Assembly: GCA_023091735.1 (NCBI GenBank)
Contig: JALKBU010000368.1
Location: forward strand, 1-44,682
Length of the DNA: 44,682 nucleotides
Direction: 5' to 3'
Source of the DNA: Trichomonas tenax
Lineage: Eukaryota; Parabasalia; Trichomonadida; Trichomonadidae
The notes below the pieces were generated by a model. That model saw only the letters and a program-made list of their open reading frames with translations. It was not told the DNA's origin and made no database searches. Position 1 is the first letter of the stretch, and each line of letters opens with the position of its first letter. Positions 8,848 through 17,999 of the stretch are shown in pieces. Position numbers and translations under genes: made by a program.

Positions 8848-9803
8848 ATATTATTAACGTAGGATGTCTGAACTGAGTAAAAATGGTGATCTGCATTAAT
8901 AATTGTACTCATTGGCTTTAATATTTTATCAAGATCTGAAAAATATTGCAAATCCATGACTAATCATGTAGTTATGCTCAAATAGCTGAAATTAATATGT
9001 TCCATAAAGCAATTTGGTTTAATTTAAAATTGTATTATATTCACTTCAAATATATTGAGTTGACCATTATTGTAAGAGGATTTCTACTTTAAATAGCTTT
9101 TACACTACAAATTTCATGTGTTCTAAGCTTATTCATGAAAAAAGATCCAGCACGTCAGTTTTCTGATAATATATCAACTCTATAGTCTATTTCACTAACC
9201 AGTTGACGAATATTCTTTAAAACAAACTAAAACATCTGACATTATCGTTTTGTTACACTATATTTCATTTTTATCGTTTTAATGGCGTTAACTATCCTCA
9301 AAATAGCAATACACACACGTGTACAAGCTCTAACCCAAGTTGTTATAATCAAAATGATTAACTTTGTGGTAACTGACCAAAATGAATTCACCAATCAATT
9401 AAACCCAATATATAGATCAAATTTTCAGTCACAATTCCATTACATTTCCAAATAGAAATTATGTTCATTAAATATTTCTGATTAAAGCTCCAATAGTGAT
9501 TAAACTACTAGAAATCTGTATATTGAGCAAAGTGCTACAACGAAATATCCGATCTAAGATAATTAATGACGAAATATCAGATATCAAACGACTCTAATGC
9601 ATTCTTTGCTTCATCATCAGGTAAATATAAAAGTTTCGAAACTATCTATTGTTGTGATAAAGGAATTACCGATGCTGATTGTATCTATGATCAAGAAACA
9701 ATCATTACAAAATACAAAAACCCCTCTTTTATTATTAAAGACCCTTTATTTAGTTAAAAAATGAAAATACAGTTTTTATTATAAAGAATAGATCGAAAAA
9801 AAA
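8848..9803. other. Intergenic with one doubtful small ORF
   Basis: About 950 bases of AT-rich spacer between a gene start (right end of the helical gene) and the 3' end of the flagellar gene. An ATG frame at 9566-9757 (+, 63 codons) contains a fairly protein-like stretch (FETIYCCDKGITDADC) but no recognised domain. It could be a short gene or a remnant. Nothing else stands out. Confidence 0.35.
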
Positions 9804-12575
9804 TTAGCTCTGTGTCATACTTTCTGAATCAAACAAAGAGATTTTCTCATAAAGATTTTCCGCTCTTCCATCGGACGCCTCCTTAATTGCATCCTCTGGG
9901 AATGGTGGTGGGATCTTCGGCGATTCTTCGTTAGCAGCGAGTAACTGTGTGAAGTCGACTGTGCACTGATCCTCTGACAACAAGATGAGTTGGTTGAGTT
10001 GAAGCTCGTCAGCAACTTTCTGCAGCATGAATGCAACTGCTGTGTCAGCAATCGACTTCCTGCGCTCGTGGTGAGTGTTGATCCAGTTGCTGGAGTCTTC
10101 AACGAATGCATCGAATGCGTGTTGAATCGTTTGGACTTCGTCCTGAGCGATCCTGCAGATCTTGTCGAGGACACTGAGGACGTAAGCATCATCGTCCTTG
10201 AGACACTGCTGGACTTCATCTGTTGCTTGGATGCGGTGTGGCGCGAGTGGGTTCTTATCCTTGACAGGCTTCTTTGCGCGTGTTGAGAGAGGAGCTGTTG
10301 ACGGAATGTAAATGCAGGATGTCTCGCTGATGAACTTCTTGACTGCATCGACATTCTCTGTCAACGGAAGCTCGAATGGAGGAAGCTTGCTCTCCAATCT
10401 TGACTTCGACTGTGGTGTTGTCCTCTGGGGCTTCTTTGCGGCCTTCTTCTTGTCCGTCCTTGAGTCGGCGATCATTGGGAGTTTCTTTCTTGGAAGTGGA
10501 GCAACGAGTTCGACATTGACTATGATCTGGTTCAAGTCCATGATAATAGAGTGGGCTGCCGTCCATCTGTCGATTTCTGCCTGTGCGAGCATTGTGTAGC
10601 AGTTGGAAATTACCTCGAAAAGCGTTGTTCTGAATGGAGCATTCAACAAATCTTTCTGTTGGAGCTCTTCTTCGGCCTTTCTGTCGTTCTCGATGGTGAT
10701 GAGGGAATCTCTCAACGAGTTAAGTCTGAGTGTGCACTCGTCCTTAACTTTCTGCATTCTTCGCATTCCTCTTTCGACCTGTGTGCAGTGCCACTGCTGG
10801 AACTCGATAACTAAATGCTGAGAGTTGCCTGGACGCTGCAAGAACTGCAGCATCTCATAGCGAGCTTTAATGAGGTGGTTAACCATCGAAAGATGCGTCT
10901 GGTTGACCAATGCGAAGATCCTTTGGATGCTCTCTTCGTAGCGCTCCTCGGCAACTTTCCACTGCGTCAGGAAGTGCTCTCTGATCTCTGGAGAAATCGG
11001 CTCCAGCTGCTGTGCGAGGGACTGAATGATAACACCCGCGGGATACTCAGGTGCCGCTGGTGGCTCGATCATGTCGGTGATGGACTTCAGCTTGGCGATG
11101 AGATCGTCAGTGATGTCTCTGGTTTCGATCTTAACAGACTCAAAGGCGTTTGCAAACTGCTGAGCAATGAGTGAGAAGTTCGTCTTCATTGTTACAGTGC
11201 GCGTTGGGAACTGTGGGATATCGAGAAGTGGGTCTTCAACTGGCTGAAGCCTTGTGATCTGAACTTCATCTTGGATGTTGAGTGTGCGAACATCGAATGT
11301 TTCGCCTGTCTCTGGATCGACATAGTGAGCGAAGGCGTGGCCAACAATGAGATTATCATCGGTATCGAGCTCAACAACCTTGTCGAAAGGCTGAATTTCG
11401 GTGCTCTCTGGTCGAGGAAGAAGATGCGATTGAGGAGCTTCGTCTGTCTTTGGATTGAAGAGTTTGTAGAGTTCCTGTGCTTCTGCTGGTGTGCGCGGGA
11501 ATCCGAACAACATAATATCGTCCGGCGTTGTCGAGAGAAGTGTGAAAACCTCTTCAACAGTGTTTGTGAAGTCTTCGACGAAATATGGTTTCCATCCGAG
11601 ATGTTTTGCGATGGATTCTGACTGTTCGCGCGTGAAAACAAGTGGCTTAGAAAGGACACAGACGGCACGACTCTGGCGAGCGAGAAGTTTCGGTGTCATG
11701 AGTTCCGGTTGGAAAGTTTCTAATATTGTTGTGAATGTCTTTGTTGTGTCTGGATTTAGAGGCATCCTGTAAATATTCGCTTGAAATTCTGGAATTCTTG
11801 GGTTATTTATATCAAAAACAAGACCATTACTCTGGAAATGCGAAATTAACTCTGAATAGAAGAAAGGAATGAAATTAACTGCATCTGATACTTTCTGAAG
11901 TGCCAAAGACGATGTAATTAATCCATTTGTCAAGTTTCTGCTGATTTCTTCGATGAGTTTTGAAGAAGTTTCCTGTGTTTGATCAGTGATATATTTACAT
12001 AGCGATAGTGTGTTATTAACGTTGCTGTTGTATTCTTCGAGTAACTTTTGTGTCAATAATTTCACGCGGTTGTTCGAAATCGCAAAATCTTTCTTTCTCT
12101 GTTCAATATACTGGTCATTACGAACAGCGCGGTTGTTTGCGAACTTCTCCTTGAATGAATAAGCGTCTTTGAGATTTGATTTGAGGTCTGATTCTGGAGC
12201 TGCTGGATAACGAATATATTTGTATAAATAATTCTGATAATCGTTATTGAGCCTATCATCGATCATGTCGGCGTTCATCTGGCGTAAAATTTTTCTGTTT
12301 GTGTCGAGAAAATCGAGACAATTTTCTTCTTCTTGGCGGCGTTCTTTTAATTTTGTAAATAAGTTGGGTTCCAACTCAGCCTCACGCTCGAGGCGCTCTT
12401 TTTCTTGTTGTTCTTCGATTGCGCGCTGCTCATTCAATCGTTGTGTTCGAATTCCAACTTTTGGATCAACAAAGAGACGTGCATTCGGCTGATTTTTGAC
12501 TTTAAGGGTATTGTACGACTTTGCTACCTGTGGGGTTGTGATTTTGGGCGTCCTGGTTCCCCTGGAATCGCTCAT
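9804..12575 (-). CDS. Probable axonemal central-pair protein with adenylate-kinase-like segment (SPEF2/CPC1-like)
   Basis: A 923-residue, mostly helical protein. The N-terminus is basic and coiled coil (QRAIEEQQEKERLEREAE). In the middle, at roughly 345-380, DDIMLFGFPRTPAEAQEL resembles the D-G-F-P-R-T segment of adenylate kinase, but I see no P-loop nearby, so the fold is probably inactive. Long coiled coils with W-x-x-x-E-E-R-Y and R-x-x-x-L-x-x-L patterns follow, then a basic linker and a C-terminal helical block. This order resembles SPEF2/KPL2/CPC1, a C1 central-pair projection protein of motile flagella, which trichomonads have. CCDC180-type proteins are the main alternative. The start is set at 12575 because the longer frame begins at a TTG, and TCATAACG lies just upstream. 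GC is higher than in its neighbours, suggesting strong expression. Confidence 0.5.
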   Translation of the reverse strand: MSDSRGTRTPKITTPQVAKSYNTLKVKNQPNARLFVDPKVGIRTQRLNEQRAIEEQQEKERLEREAELEPNLFTKLKERRQEEENCLDFLDTNRKILRQMNADMIDDRLNNDYQNYLYKYIRYPAAPESDLKSNLKDAYSFKEKFANNRAVRNDQYIEQRKKDFAISNNRVKLLTQKLLEEYNSNVNNTLSLCKYITDQTQETSSKLIEEISRNLTNGLITSSLALQKVSDAVNFIPFFYSELISHFQSNGLVFDINNPRIPEFQANIYRMPLNPDTTKTFTTILETFQPELMTPKLLARQSRAVCVLSKPLVFTREQSESIAKHLGWKPYFVEDFTNTVEEVFTLLSTTPDDIMLFGFPRTPAEAQELYKLFNPKTDEAPQSHLLPRPESTEIQPFDKVVELDTDDNLIVGHAFAHYVDPETGETFDVRTLNIQDEVQITRLQPVEDPLLDIPQFPTRTVTMKTNFSLIAQQFANAFESVKIETRDITDDLIAKLKSITDMIEPPAAPEYPAGVIIQSLAQQLEPISPEIREHFLTQWKVAEERYEESIQRIFALVNQTHLSMVNHLIKARYEMLQFLQRPGNSQHLVIEFQQWHCTQVERGMRRMQKVKDECTLRLNSLRDSLITIENDRKAEEELQQKDLLNAPFRTTLFEVISNCYTMLAQAEIDRWTAAHSIIMDLNQIIVNVELVAPLPRKKLPMIADSRTDKKKAAKKPQRTTPQSKSRLESKLPPFELPLTENVDAVKKFISETSCIYIPSTAPLSTRAKKPVKDKNPLAPHRIQATDEVQQCLKDDDAYVLSVLDKICRIAQDEVQTIQHAFDAFVEDSSNWINTHHERRKSIADTAVAFMLQKVADELQLNQLILLSEDQCTVDFTQLLAANEESPKIPPPFPEDAIKEASDGRAENLYEKISLFDSESMTQS

Positions 12576-12629
12576 CAATAACAAATATTCGTTATGACAC
12601 AACTCTTTATATGACAAAAATTAATTTAT

Positions 12630-12736
12630 TTTACATGTCAAAATTCTATATTACTGTCAAATACTTACATGGCAAATATTTTTGTACGTCAAAAATCGAT
12701 AAGTTTTACATGTCGATTTAGAATATTTACATGGCA
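12630..12736. promoter_or_regulatory. Cluster of TTTACATGTCAAA-type motifs
   Basis: Five close matches within 110 bases: TTTACATGTCAAAA (12630), ACTTACATGGCAAA (12663), GTACGTCAAAA (12684), TTTACATGTCGA (12705) and TTTACATGGCA (12726). The nearest is 55 bases ahead of the flagellar gene start. The density argues for a multi-site promoter or upstream activator. Confidence 0.55.
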
Positions 12737-12744
12737 TTTTTCAT

Positions 12745-12761
12745 AACTATATTTATTTGTC
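12745..12761. repeat. Left flanking direct repeat (candidate target-site duplication)
   Basis: AACTATATTTATTTGTC lies directly outside the left terminal inverted repeat. It is matched, with one T fewer, at 13391-13406 outside the right one. Confidence 0.55.
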
Positions 12762-12962
12762 TGTTACATACCGAAAGTTGTCGTGGAAAAGTGATATTAT
12801 TTGACACGTAAAGATATCAGAATCTCTAGTTTTATGTATCAAAATATTAATATTTTTGACATGTAAAGTCCTCTAATCATTCAAATTATGTATTAGTTTT
12901 TATTTCAAAATCGCGTCTGACGGGAAGAACTGGGGACTATATTGACACAGGTACCACGCATG

Positions 12963-13187
12963 TTAGTAGCTAAACTCACAGATCTTCCTTTCATACGCCA
13001 TCATTAAGAAATCAAAGATTTCCACTTCAGAATGCCTCTGAAGAGCAAAATTAAATGCTTGATTGGGACTTGTAGCCAAGGTGCTAGCAATCCAGTCCAC
13101 AGTTCTTCCTTTCAGAAGCATTCTGTAGAGTAAACCGCTGATTATTTCGAAGATCGAGTCTGAAAGGAAGAATTGTGGACTGGGTTG
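12963..13187 (-). pseudogene. Coding remnant, unknown family (minus copy)
   Basis: A 74-codon frame without a usable upstream start, ending at a TAA (12963-12965). It reads as genuine protein (LLKGRTVDWIAS, then NQAFNFALQRHSEVEIFDFL). A second, shorter homologous copy reads outward on the other strand from 13142. The spacing and leucine pattern could be ankyrin-like, but I cannot name the family. It lies inside the fold-back element. Confidence 0.5.
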
Positions 13188-13258
13188 CTAGCATTTTGGC
13201 TGACAGTGCCAATGAAGCACTTAATTTTTCTTTTAAAAGTAAATTTAAACAAATATAG
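13142..13258 (+). pseudogene. Coding remnant, unknown family (plus copy)
   Basis: A frame after TGA (13139) ends at TAG (13256-13258) and contains LKGRIVDWVASILADSANEA. This is clearly related to the minus-strand remnant LKGRTVDWIASTLATSPNQA. The two copies diverge head to head from about 13138, which produces the central inverted repeat. Confidence 0.5.
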
Positions 13259-13390
13259 GATATCATTCTTCCAATAATCATTTATAATCACATGCCACGT
13301 AAATATTTATTTGTCAAATATTCGTGCTTACGTGTCAGATATTGTCACTTTTTCACCACAACTTTTTCGTGACAACTTTCGGTATGCAAC

Positions 13391-13406
13391 AACTATATTA
13401 TTTGTC
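13391..13406. repeat. Right flanking direct repeat
   Basis: AACTATATTATTTGTC, the partner of 12745-12761, with one T fewer. Confidence 0.55.
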
Positions 13407-13585
13407 AAAAAGATATCATATTGATTTAGGAACGAAAACTTTGAAATTATTTAGTTTATTATATACTAAGAAGATTCTCAAGTTTTAAATGAAAATAACT
13501 GACTTGTTTTGTTTTGTGATAATAATCATGGAGATCATTCATGATATTAATAAAGTTTAACCTAAAATACAAACAAAATAGTATG

Positions 13586-14920
13586 TTATTCTAATTCTAT
13601 TGGTAATGCAAAGACACGGATGCAATCCCTTGTTACTAAAGCAAGCATGAAATCATCGGAAGCAGATAGTGCAAAATCGACAGGAGATTTGTTGAGTTTG
13701 GAGAACCTACTTCTCCATTTCATAAACAAGTCAACCTGGGAGTTTGATACCATCCTAAATGAAAAGTCGTTCTCATCCTCTTTGGGAAGAACGAAATATA
13801 ATTTGTCACCAATCTCTATAATTGATGGTCTTGCAAGACCAGAGAAATATGGGATCCCTATATTGATAGAGGCGTTGGGTGATCCACCCTGCATTCTGCA
13901 GAATGTAGCTAAAGCAGTCTTATCTTGATTCGATCTTGACAAAATGATGAACTGCTGAGAATTTGTTAATTTTCCTGCATTGAATAAAATTGCGTTCTGC
14001 CCAACATCTACTGGGTATAGTTTCTTAGTATTGACATCAAATATCTGCGATACCCTTCCGTTTGCAACAAGAACTGCATTTGGTGATATTACTTTAAGAG
14101 AAAACATCGGTGGACCATTAAAACATATCTCGAATGTTTTCTGCATATTAGTGATATTAAAACCAATGATAGTTCCTCTGTCACCACCAACGATAACTGT
14201 AGAGTCGTTCATCCAGCAGCATGACCAAAGAGGAATACCCATATCTAATCTATTTATCGAGTTATTGCTGATATCAACGACTGCTAAAGTTTTGTCGATG
14301 GAAACGGTAGATATAGTAGTAGAAGATGATATATGTGGCATTAGATCGCGTATTTGATTCGTGTGCAGGCTCAAATGCTGAAATTCAAGAGGCTTATCTA
14401 TATCTCCAAACGTTATTCCATAACATTGTTCTCCAAAGCACTCTGTATAAACGATGTTATCATTTACAAACAGTACTCTGTTTCCATCATTGATTTGTCT
14501 GTCTAATATAATTGTTGGTTGATTTAAAACGCGAATAACTTTCCTTTGCGAGTGTTCATACGTAGGTTGATATTTTTTCGCAATTTGATCACGTAGTAGA
14601 TTTAGCTGCTGCTGCAGTTGCCTTTTCTCGCGTGTTAAGACTTCTAAGTTGTTTTCTTTCTCTTGCATCTTTTGATGTTCAATTTTTAATATTTCTTCAG
14701 CGTAAGGGATATGATTATCGAAGAAAAGCATTCTTATTTCGCGCTGTCGAATTGGAGTTTTGCAAAATGGACAATCAGGATTCATAGAAAAATAATTTAT
14801 AATGCAATTATATCCGAAAATATGGCCACATCCTAATGCACACGCTTGATGTTCGCCCGTTGTTGTCGCCGGACGTTTGCAAAGGCTGCAAATCATCGGC
14901 AACTCTTGGCTGAGAATCAT
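13586..14920 (-). CDS. RFWD3: RFWD3-like RING/coiled-coil/WD40 E3 ubiquitin ligase
   Basis: A 444-residue protein with three parts. A RING domain at 11-53 (C11-x2-C14 ... C31-G-H33 ... C39 ... C50-x2-C53) contains the unusual ALGCGHIFGYNC string. Here the fifth ligand position is Gly, exactly as in RFWD3-type RINGs (known family feature). A coiled coil follows at ~78-115 (REKRQLQQQLNLLRDQI). The remainder is a beta-propeller with degenerate WD-like blades. RFWD3 ubiquitinates RPA and other factors at stalled replication forks and interstrand crosslinks in animals and plants. The domain order and RING match well. The protein is shorter than the human form because the disordered N-terminus is missing. 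The first ATG is the start. Confidence 0.82.
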   Translation of the reverse strand: MILSQELPMICSLCKRPATTTGEHQACALGCGHIFGYNCIINYFSMNPDCPFCKTPIRQREIRMLFFDNHIPYAEEILKIEHQKMQEKENNLEVLTREKRQLQQQLNLLRDQIAKKYQPTYEHSQRKVIRVLNQPTIILDRQINDGNRVLFVNDNIVYTECFGEQCYGITFGDIDKPLEFQHLSLHTNQIRDLMPHISSSTTISTVSIDKTLAVVDISNNSINRLDMGIPLWSCCWMNDSTVIVGGDRGTIIGFNITNMQKTFEICFNGPPMFSLKVISPNAVLVANGRVSQIFDVNTKKLYPVDVGQNAILFNAGKLTNSQQFIILSRSNQDKTALATFCRMQGGSPNASINIGIPYFSGLARPSIIEIGDKLYFVLPKEDENDFSFRMVSNSQVDLFMKWRSRFSKLNKSPVDFALSASDDFMLALVTRDCIRVFALPIELE

Positions 14921-15127
14921 AATAAAACAACTTTAATAATAATGATGTTTTAACTATAAAACTATAATATTCATTGATTTTTATGGATATTTTACAATAT
15001 GACTATAGCCTAAAATTATAGATTAAATTATCAAATTCAATATACCAAATTTTCAGAGAGTTTTAAAAAGGTAGAATGCTTTTCATAGCGATAAAATGAT
15101 TAAATATCAAATCAAAAGTTCAGATTT

Positions 15128-15134
15128 TCATTGC
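15128..15134 (+). promoter_or_regulatory. Initiator for the 15140 gene
   Basis: TCATTGC, with its A ten bases ahead of the ATG at 15140, matches the trichomonad initiator. It also shows that the TTG at 15131 is not the start. Confidence 0.6.
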
Positions 15135-15139
15135 AACGG

Positions 15140-16198
15140 ATGAGTGATGATTCAGATGAATCGATTCAAGAAGAAATTAAGAGCCAAAGAATCTTCGAAT
15201 CCATAAAATCAATGAATATTGATCAGATTCCAGAACCAATATTTACTCCAGAATTAGTTCAAGAATTCACAAATTCTGAACAATTGGAATTACTTTGTTA
15301 TCCGAGATTAACTGAATGGATATGGCAAGCAATTTCATATCATGACAAAGTTTTAGCGATGTCTCCACATGTTATCTTTATTTTGATGCAAGAATTACTT
15401 TTAACGGAGAATATCGATATTTATCACGCGATACGCAAATATTCAAGCAATTTCCCAGACGCTTGTATCGATTTTGAACCATTTTTACTTTTGGTTTTAG
15501 AATCTGGAATTTCAGCGCCTTTAATTACACCGTATATGCTATGTTGTTGTCGCAGAAGTATGTTCTACACAACAGAAGCTTACGATATGAATCAGATACA
15601 AATGACTTTAATTAAGATTTGCCTATTAATTTATTTTCATTTCAAAGCAGAATTGCCTGAGCAGTTCATAGACTATTTCAATGAAATACTTGAATTATGT
15701 GAATCAGATACAGGCGTTTTAATCACAGAGTTGTCGCACTTAATTAATAATTCAATTAAGCCCAAATGCGTCTACAACTATTACAATATATACCACAATC
15801 TCAATTATCACTCTAAGACAGGATATTTCATTCATGATTGGTTATCACGTAAATTTATCGCGCAGCTTTTAGAATCTCAAGAATTTATGTCTAATAATGA
15901 CTTCATCAGTAATTTTCAGATATATATTGATGCAATCAAAGGCCTTTGCAGAACAAATATGAAACAAAATTTCAAAACTGCAATTATTGCTTCATTGTTA
16001 ATAGAAAAATACGCTATATCAATATATGTCAATAACAGTAAATCGCATGATGTTGATCCAGAAAAATTAAATACATTCATGAAAGATTTGGTTGTTGCTT
16101 TCCAATTCAACTGGTTAAGAGGCAGACAAATAGAAGCACCCCGTGAGCGTGAAATTATCAAAGAAATATCAAATCGTATTCAGTTATTAATTGAATGA
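15140..16198 (+). CDS. Hypothetical alpha-helical protein
   Basis: A 352-residue protein starting MSDDSDESIQ. The acidic N-terminus is followed by repeated helices (for example ELVQEFTNSEQLELL) and a cysteine cluster C-C-C-R-R near residue 140. There is no signal peptide or membrane span, and no catalytic motif I recognise. It is divergent from the RFWD3-like gene, with ~220 bases between the starts, so the two may share a promoter region. The start is fixed by the initiator at 15128. Function unknown. Confidence 0.78.
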   Translation: MSDDSDESIQEEIKSQRIFESIKSMNIDQIPEPIFTPELVQEFTNSEQLELLCYPRLTEWIWQAISYHDKVLAMSPHVIFILMQELLLTENIDIYHAIRKYSSNFPDACIDFEPFLLLVLESGISAPLITPYMLCCCRRSMFYTTEAYDMNQIQMTLIKICLLIYFHFKAELPEQFIDYFNEILELCESDTGVLITELSHLINNSIKPKCVYNYYNIYHNLNYHSKTGYFIHDWLSRKFIAQLLESQEFMSNNDFISNFQIYIDAIKGLCRTNMKQNFKTAIIASLLIEKYAISIYVNNSKSHDVDPEKLNTFMKDLVVAFQFNWLRGRQIEAPREREIIKEISNRIQLLIE

Positions 16199-16455
16199 AA
16201 ACATTATTAATGTTAAATCTGGATAATTCTACAATGTATTTGTGTATGCGCTTTAATTTCATTGTTATTTATTGTTGTATTTAGTATATTTGATTTGTTT
16301 GAAAAAAATATATTTTTATTTCATATATCAAATGAATAATAGCTATTAACCCATCAATGCAAACTATATGATGGTGATATTTTTAAAAAGATAATATAAA
16401 TGGTGAAGGAAAGAAACGATAAATAATTTTACTTGGTGAAAGGTGAAATAATCAT

Positions 16456-17499
16456 TTAGATGAGTGTTGCAGCAGCTCCAATAACAACTCTGAGCTTCAT
16501 TGCCATGTAAATACCAATACAAATAGCAACGATCAAGAAGAGTGTCATGATGACTAAAGCAACAATCAAACCAGTCTTTGCAGAATTGCGTGATGTAGCT
16601 CCACCACTTCCCTGGTTTGCTGGATCTCCAGAATTAGTTGTTGTCTGTGTGGATTGAGTTGTTGGGTTTGTTGTTGTGGAAGATGGCTTTGTGGATGTCG
16701 TTGATGATGTTGGTGGAACATAAGGTGTTGAAGAAGAAGTTGTTGATGATGATGTTGTCGGTGGAACGTATGGAGTCGATGATGATGTCGGTGGTACATA
16801 TGGTGTGTCTGGCTGAATGATTGTTGGAGATCCGTTGGAGGCGAATGTTGCCTGGTTGACTTCAACATATGATGGGTTAGATCCAGAAGATTTGATTGTG
16901 ATTGAAGCTGAACTTGTGTCATCAAGCTTCAATACCAAGAGAGTGTTTGACGTTGTTGTCTGGAGTGATCCTGTGTTGGTGATGGTGGCGTATGGTGTGT
17001 ATTGGTTTGGAATAAAAGCATCAACTGTTCCTCTAACATTGGCAGTGACCTGCGCGTTCATTTTGCTGGATGACGCGAACCAGATGCAGTTGACCTTTCC
17101 GCTTGTAAGTTTAGATCCAGTAATGGTCACATCTTGAGAAGCAGTGTTAGAAGCGATAATGGACTCGCACTGTTTACCTATAGGGAGGTTGGAGACGATA
17201 ACAAGGGAGCAAGCGAAGTTGTTCTGTGATCCTGTCTTTCTGACTGAAATCTTGCCCATAACGACGCCAAGCTGGACAAGCGGTGAGCTAGATGTAATCT
17301 TTCCGATCTGTGTGTTATCCTTGTCGTAGGCTGTGATGTCGAAGCCGTTCGTTGTGCTGACGAAAACAATCGCATTAGATGCAGTGACGTATATATCTAA
17401 GTTAGAATCGTAACTCATGTCGACGTTCACGCTCTTGCTGAGTGCGACGCTCACGCTGATGGTGGAGAAGGCGCTGGAGAAAAGATAAGCGAGCATCAT
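16456..17499 (-). CDS. Type I membrane surface protein with Ser/Thr/Pro stalk
   Basis: A 347-residue protein with a signal peptide-like N-terminus (1-19) and an ectodomain of beta-rich character with three cysteines (97, 111, 138). A stalk at about 229-290 is almost all Ser, Thr and Pro and includes three copies of TPYVPPT. It is likely O-glycosylated. One membrane span at ~310-334 (LIVALVIMTLFLIVAICIGI) is followed by a short basic tail. The architecture fits many trichomonad surface proteins of unknown ligand. GC and third-base choice suggest good expression. A perfect TCATTTTTCA initiator lies 4-13 bases ahead of the ATG. Adhesion or mucus contact is possible, but nothing here proves it. 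Confidence 0.82.
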   Translation of the reverse strand: MMLAYLFSSAFSTISVSVALSKSVNVDMSYDSNLDIYVTASNAIVFVSTTNGFDITAYDKDNTQIGKITSSSPLVQLGVVMGKISVRKTGSQNNFACSLVIVSNLPIGKQCESIIASNTASQDVTITGSKLTSGKVNCIWFASSSKMNAQVTANVRGTVDAFIPNQYTPYATITNTGSLQTTTSNTLLVLKLDDTSSASITIKSSGSNPSYVEVNQATFASNGSPTIIQPDTPYVPPTSSSTPYVPPTTSSSTTSSSTPYVPPTSSTTSTKPSSTTTNPTTQSTQTTTNSGDPANQGSGGATSRNSAKTGLIVALVIMTLFLIVAICIGIYMAMKLRVVIGAAATLI

Positions 17500-17502
17500 A
17501 AA

Positions 17503-17512
17503 TGAAAAATGA
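17503..17512 (-). promoter_or_regulatory. Initiator for the surface protein gene
   Basis: On the minus strand this reads TCATTTTTCA, essentially the textbook T. vaginalis initiator, ending four bases before the ATG. Confidence 0.7.
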
Positions 17513-17999
17513 TATCAATAATTCAGAAGATAAATTTGGCCTTTTTTGTGAGCGTGTTACGTTTTTGATTCAATCTTTGAAATCGATTTTGGTTTACATA
17601 GTATATATTTTAATATTCCAGATTTTTATGAAAATTTTTTGTAAAGCATTCAATATATTATCGTTATCGGTAGGATAATGAATTTTTCGGGTACAAAAAT
17701 TTAGACTCTACTAGATGTATATATTCTATTTATCAAAGAAAATCAATATAAAGTCCATGGTAAACATGTGTATAGCATCTGTCAAATTCTCAATATTTTA
17801 CGTGTCAGAATGTTCGTCATTATCATTTTTTATTTGCAGTCCCAAGAAAAAAACCATCTTTCACGTTGCAAACTCGTCTAACTGCTTTTTTACGCATTAA
17901 AATCGCAATGCAAGACTTGCTTCGGAATGGAGGGAGCCATAAGAGTGAAATTAAGAAAATAATACTAAAATATTGTAAGTGATACTCATCTACTTTTTC
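17513..17999. other. Intergenic with a single motif copy
   Basis: AT-rich spacer. TTTTACGTGTCAGA (17797-17810) matches the recurrent upstream motif. A 61-codon frame at 17715 has no coding character. Confidence 0.4.

Larger units (their letters stand above)
12763..13390. mobile_element. Fold-back element with terminal inverted repeats (~628 bp)
   Basis: The ends are inverted repeats. GTTACATACCGAAAGTTGTC (12763-12782) matches the complement of 13371-13390 at 19 of 20 positions. Similarity continues inward through a GTGG..AAAAGTGA...TGACACG block on both sides. Inside are four copies of a ~35-base coding-like unit in alternating orientation: + at 12914, - at 12965-12997, - at 13083-13116, + at 13160-13195. 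This gives nested hairpins, and the central one has a 43-base loop. A near-identical 16-17-base direct repeat flanks the whole. No transposase ORF is present. The motif TTTGACACGTAAA (12800-12812) lies in the left arm, and TTTGACATGTAAA follows at 12855-12867. Confidence 0.65.

Noticed and set aside
9815..11772. Several long frames in other phases over the flagellar gene
   Set aside because: They are shadow frames of the GC-richer real gene and contain no domains.
13084..13281. 65-codon minus-strand frame inside the fold-back element
   Set aside because: The parallel frame 12963-13187 has much stronger protein character and a related plus-strand copy. This one is its shadow.
16690..16810. 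Short-period DNA repeat that might be a satellite
   Set aside because: It is the coding sequence of the TPYVPPT stalk repeats in the surface protein, in frame throughout.
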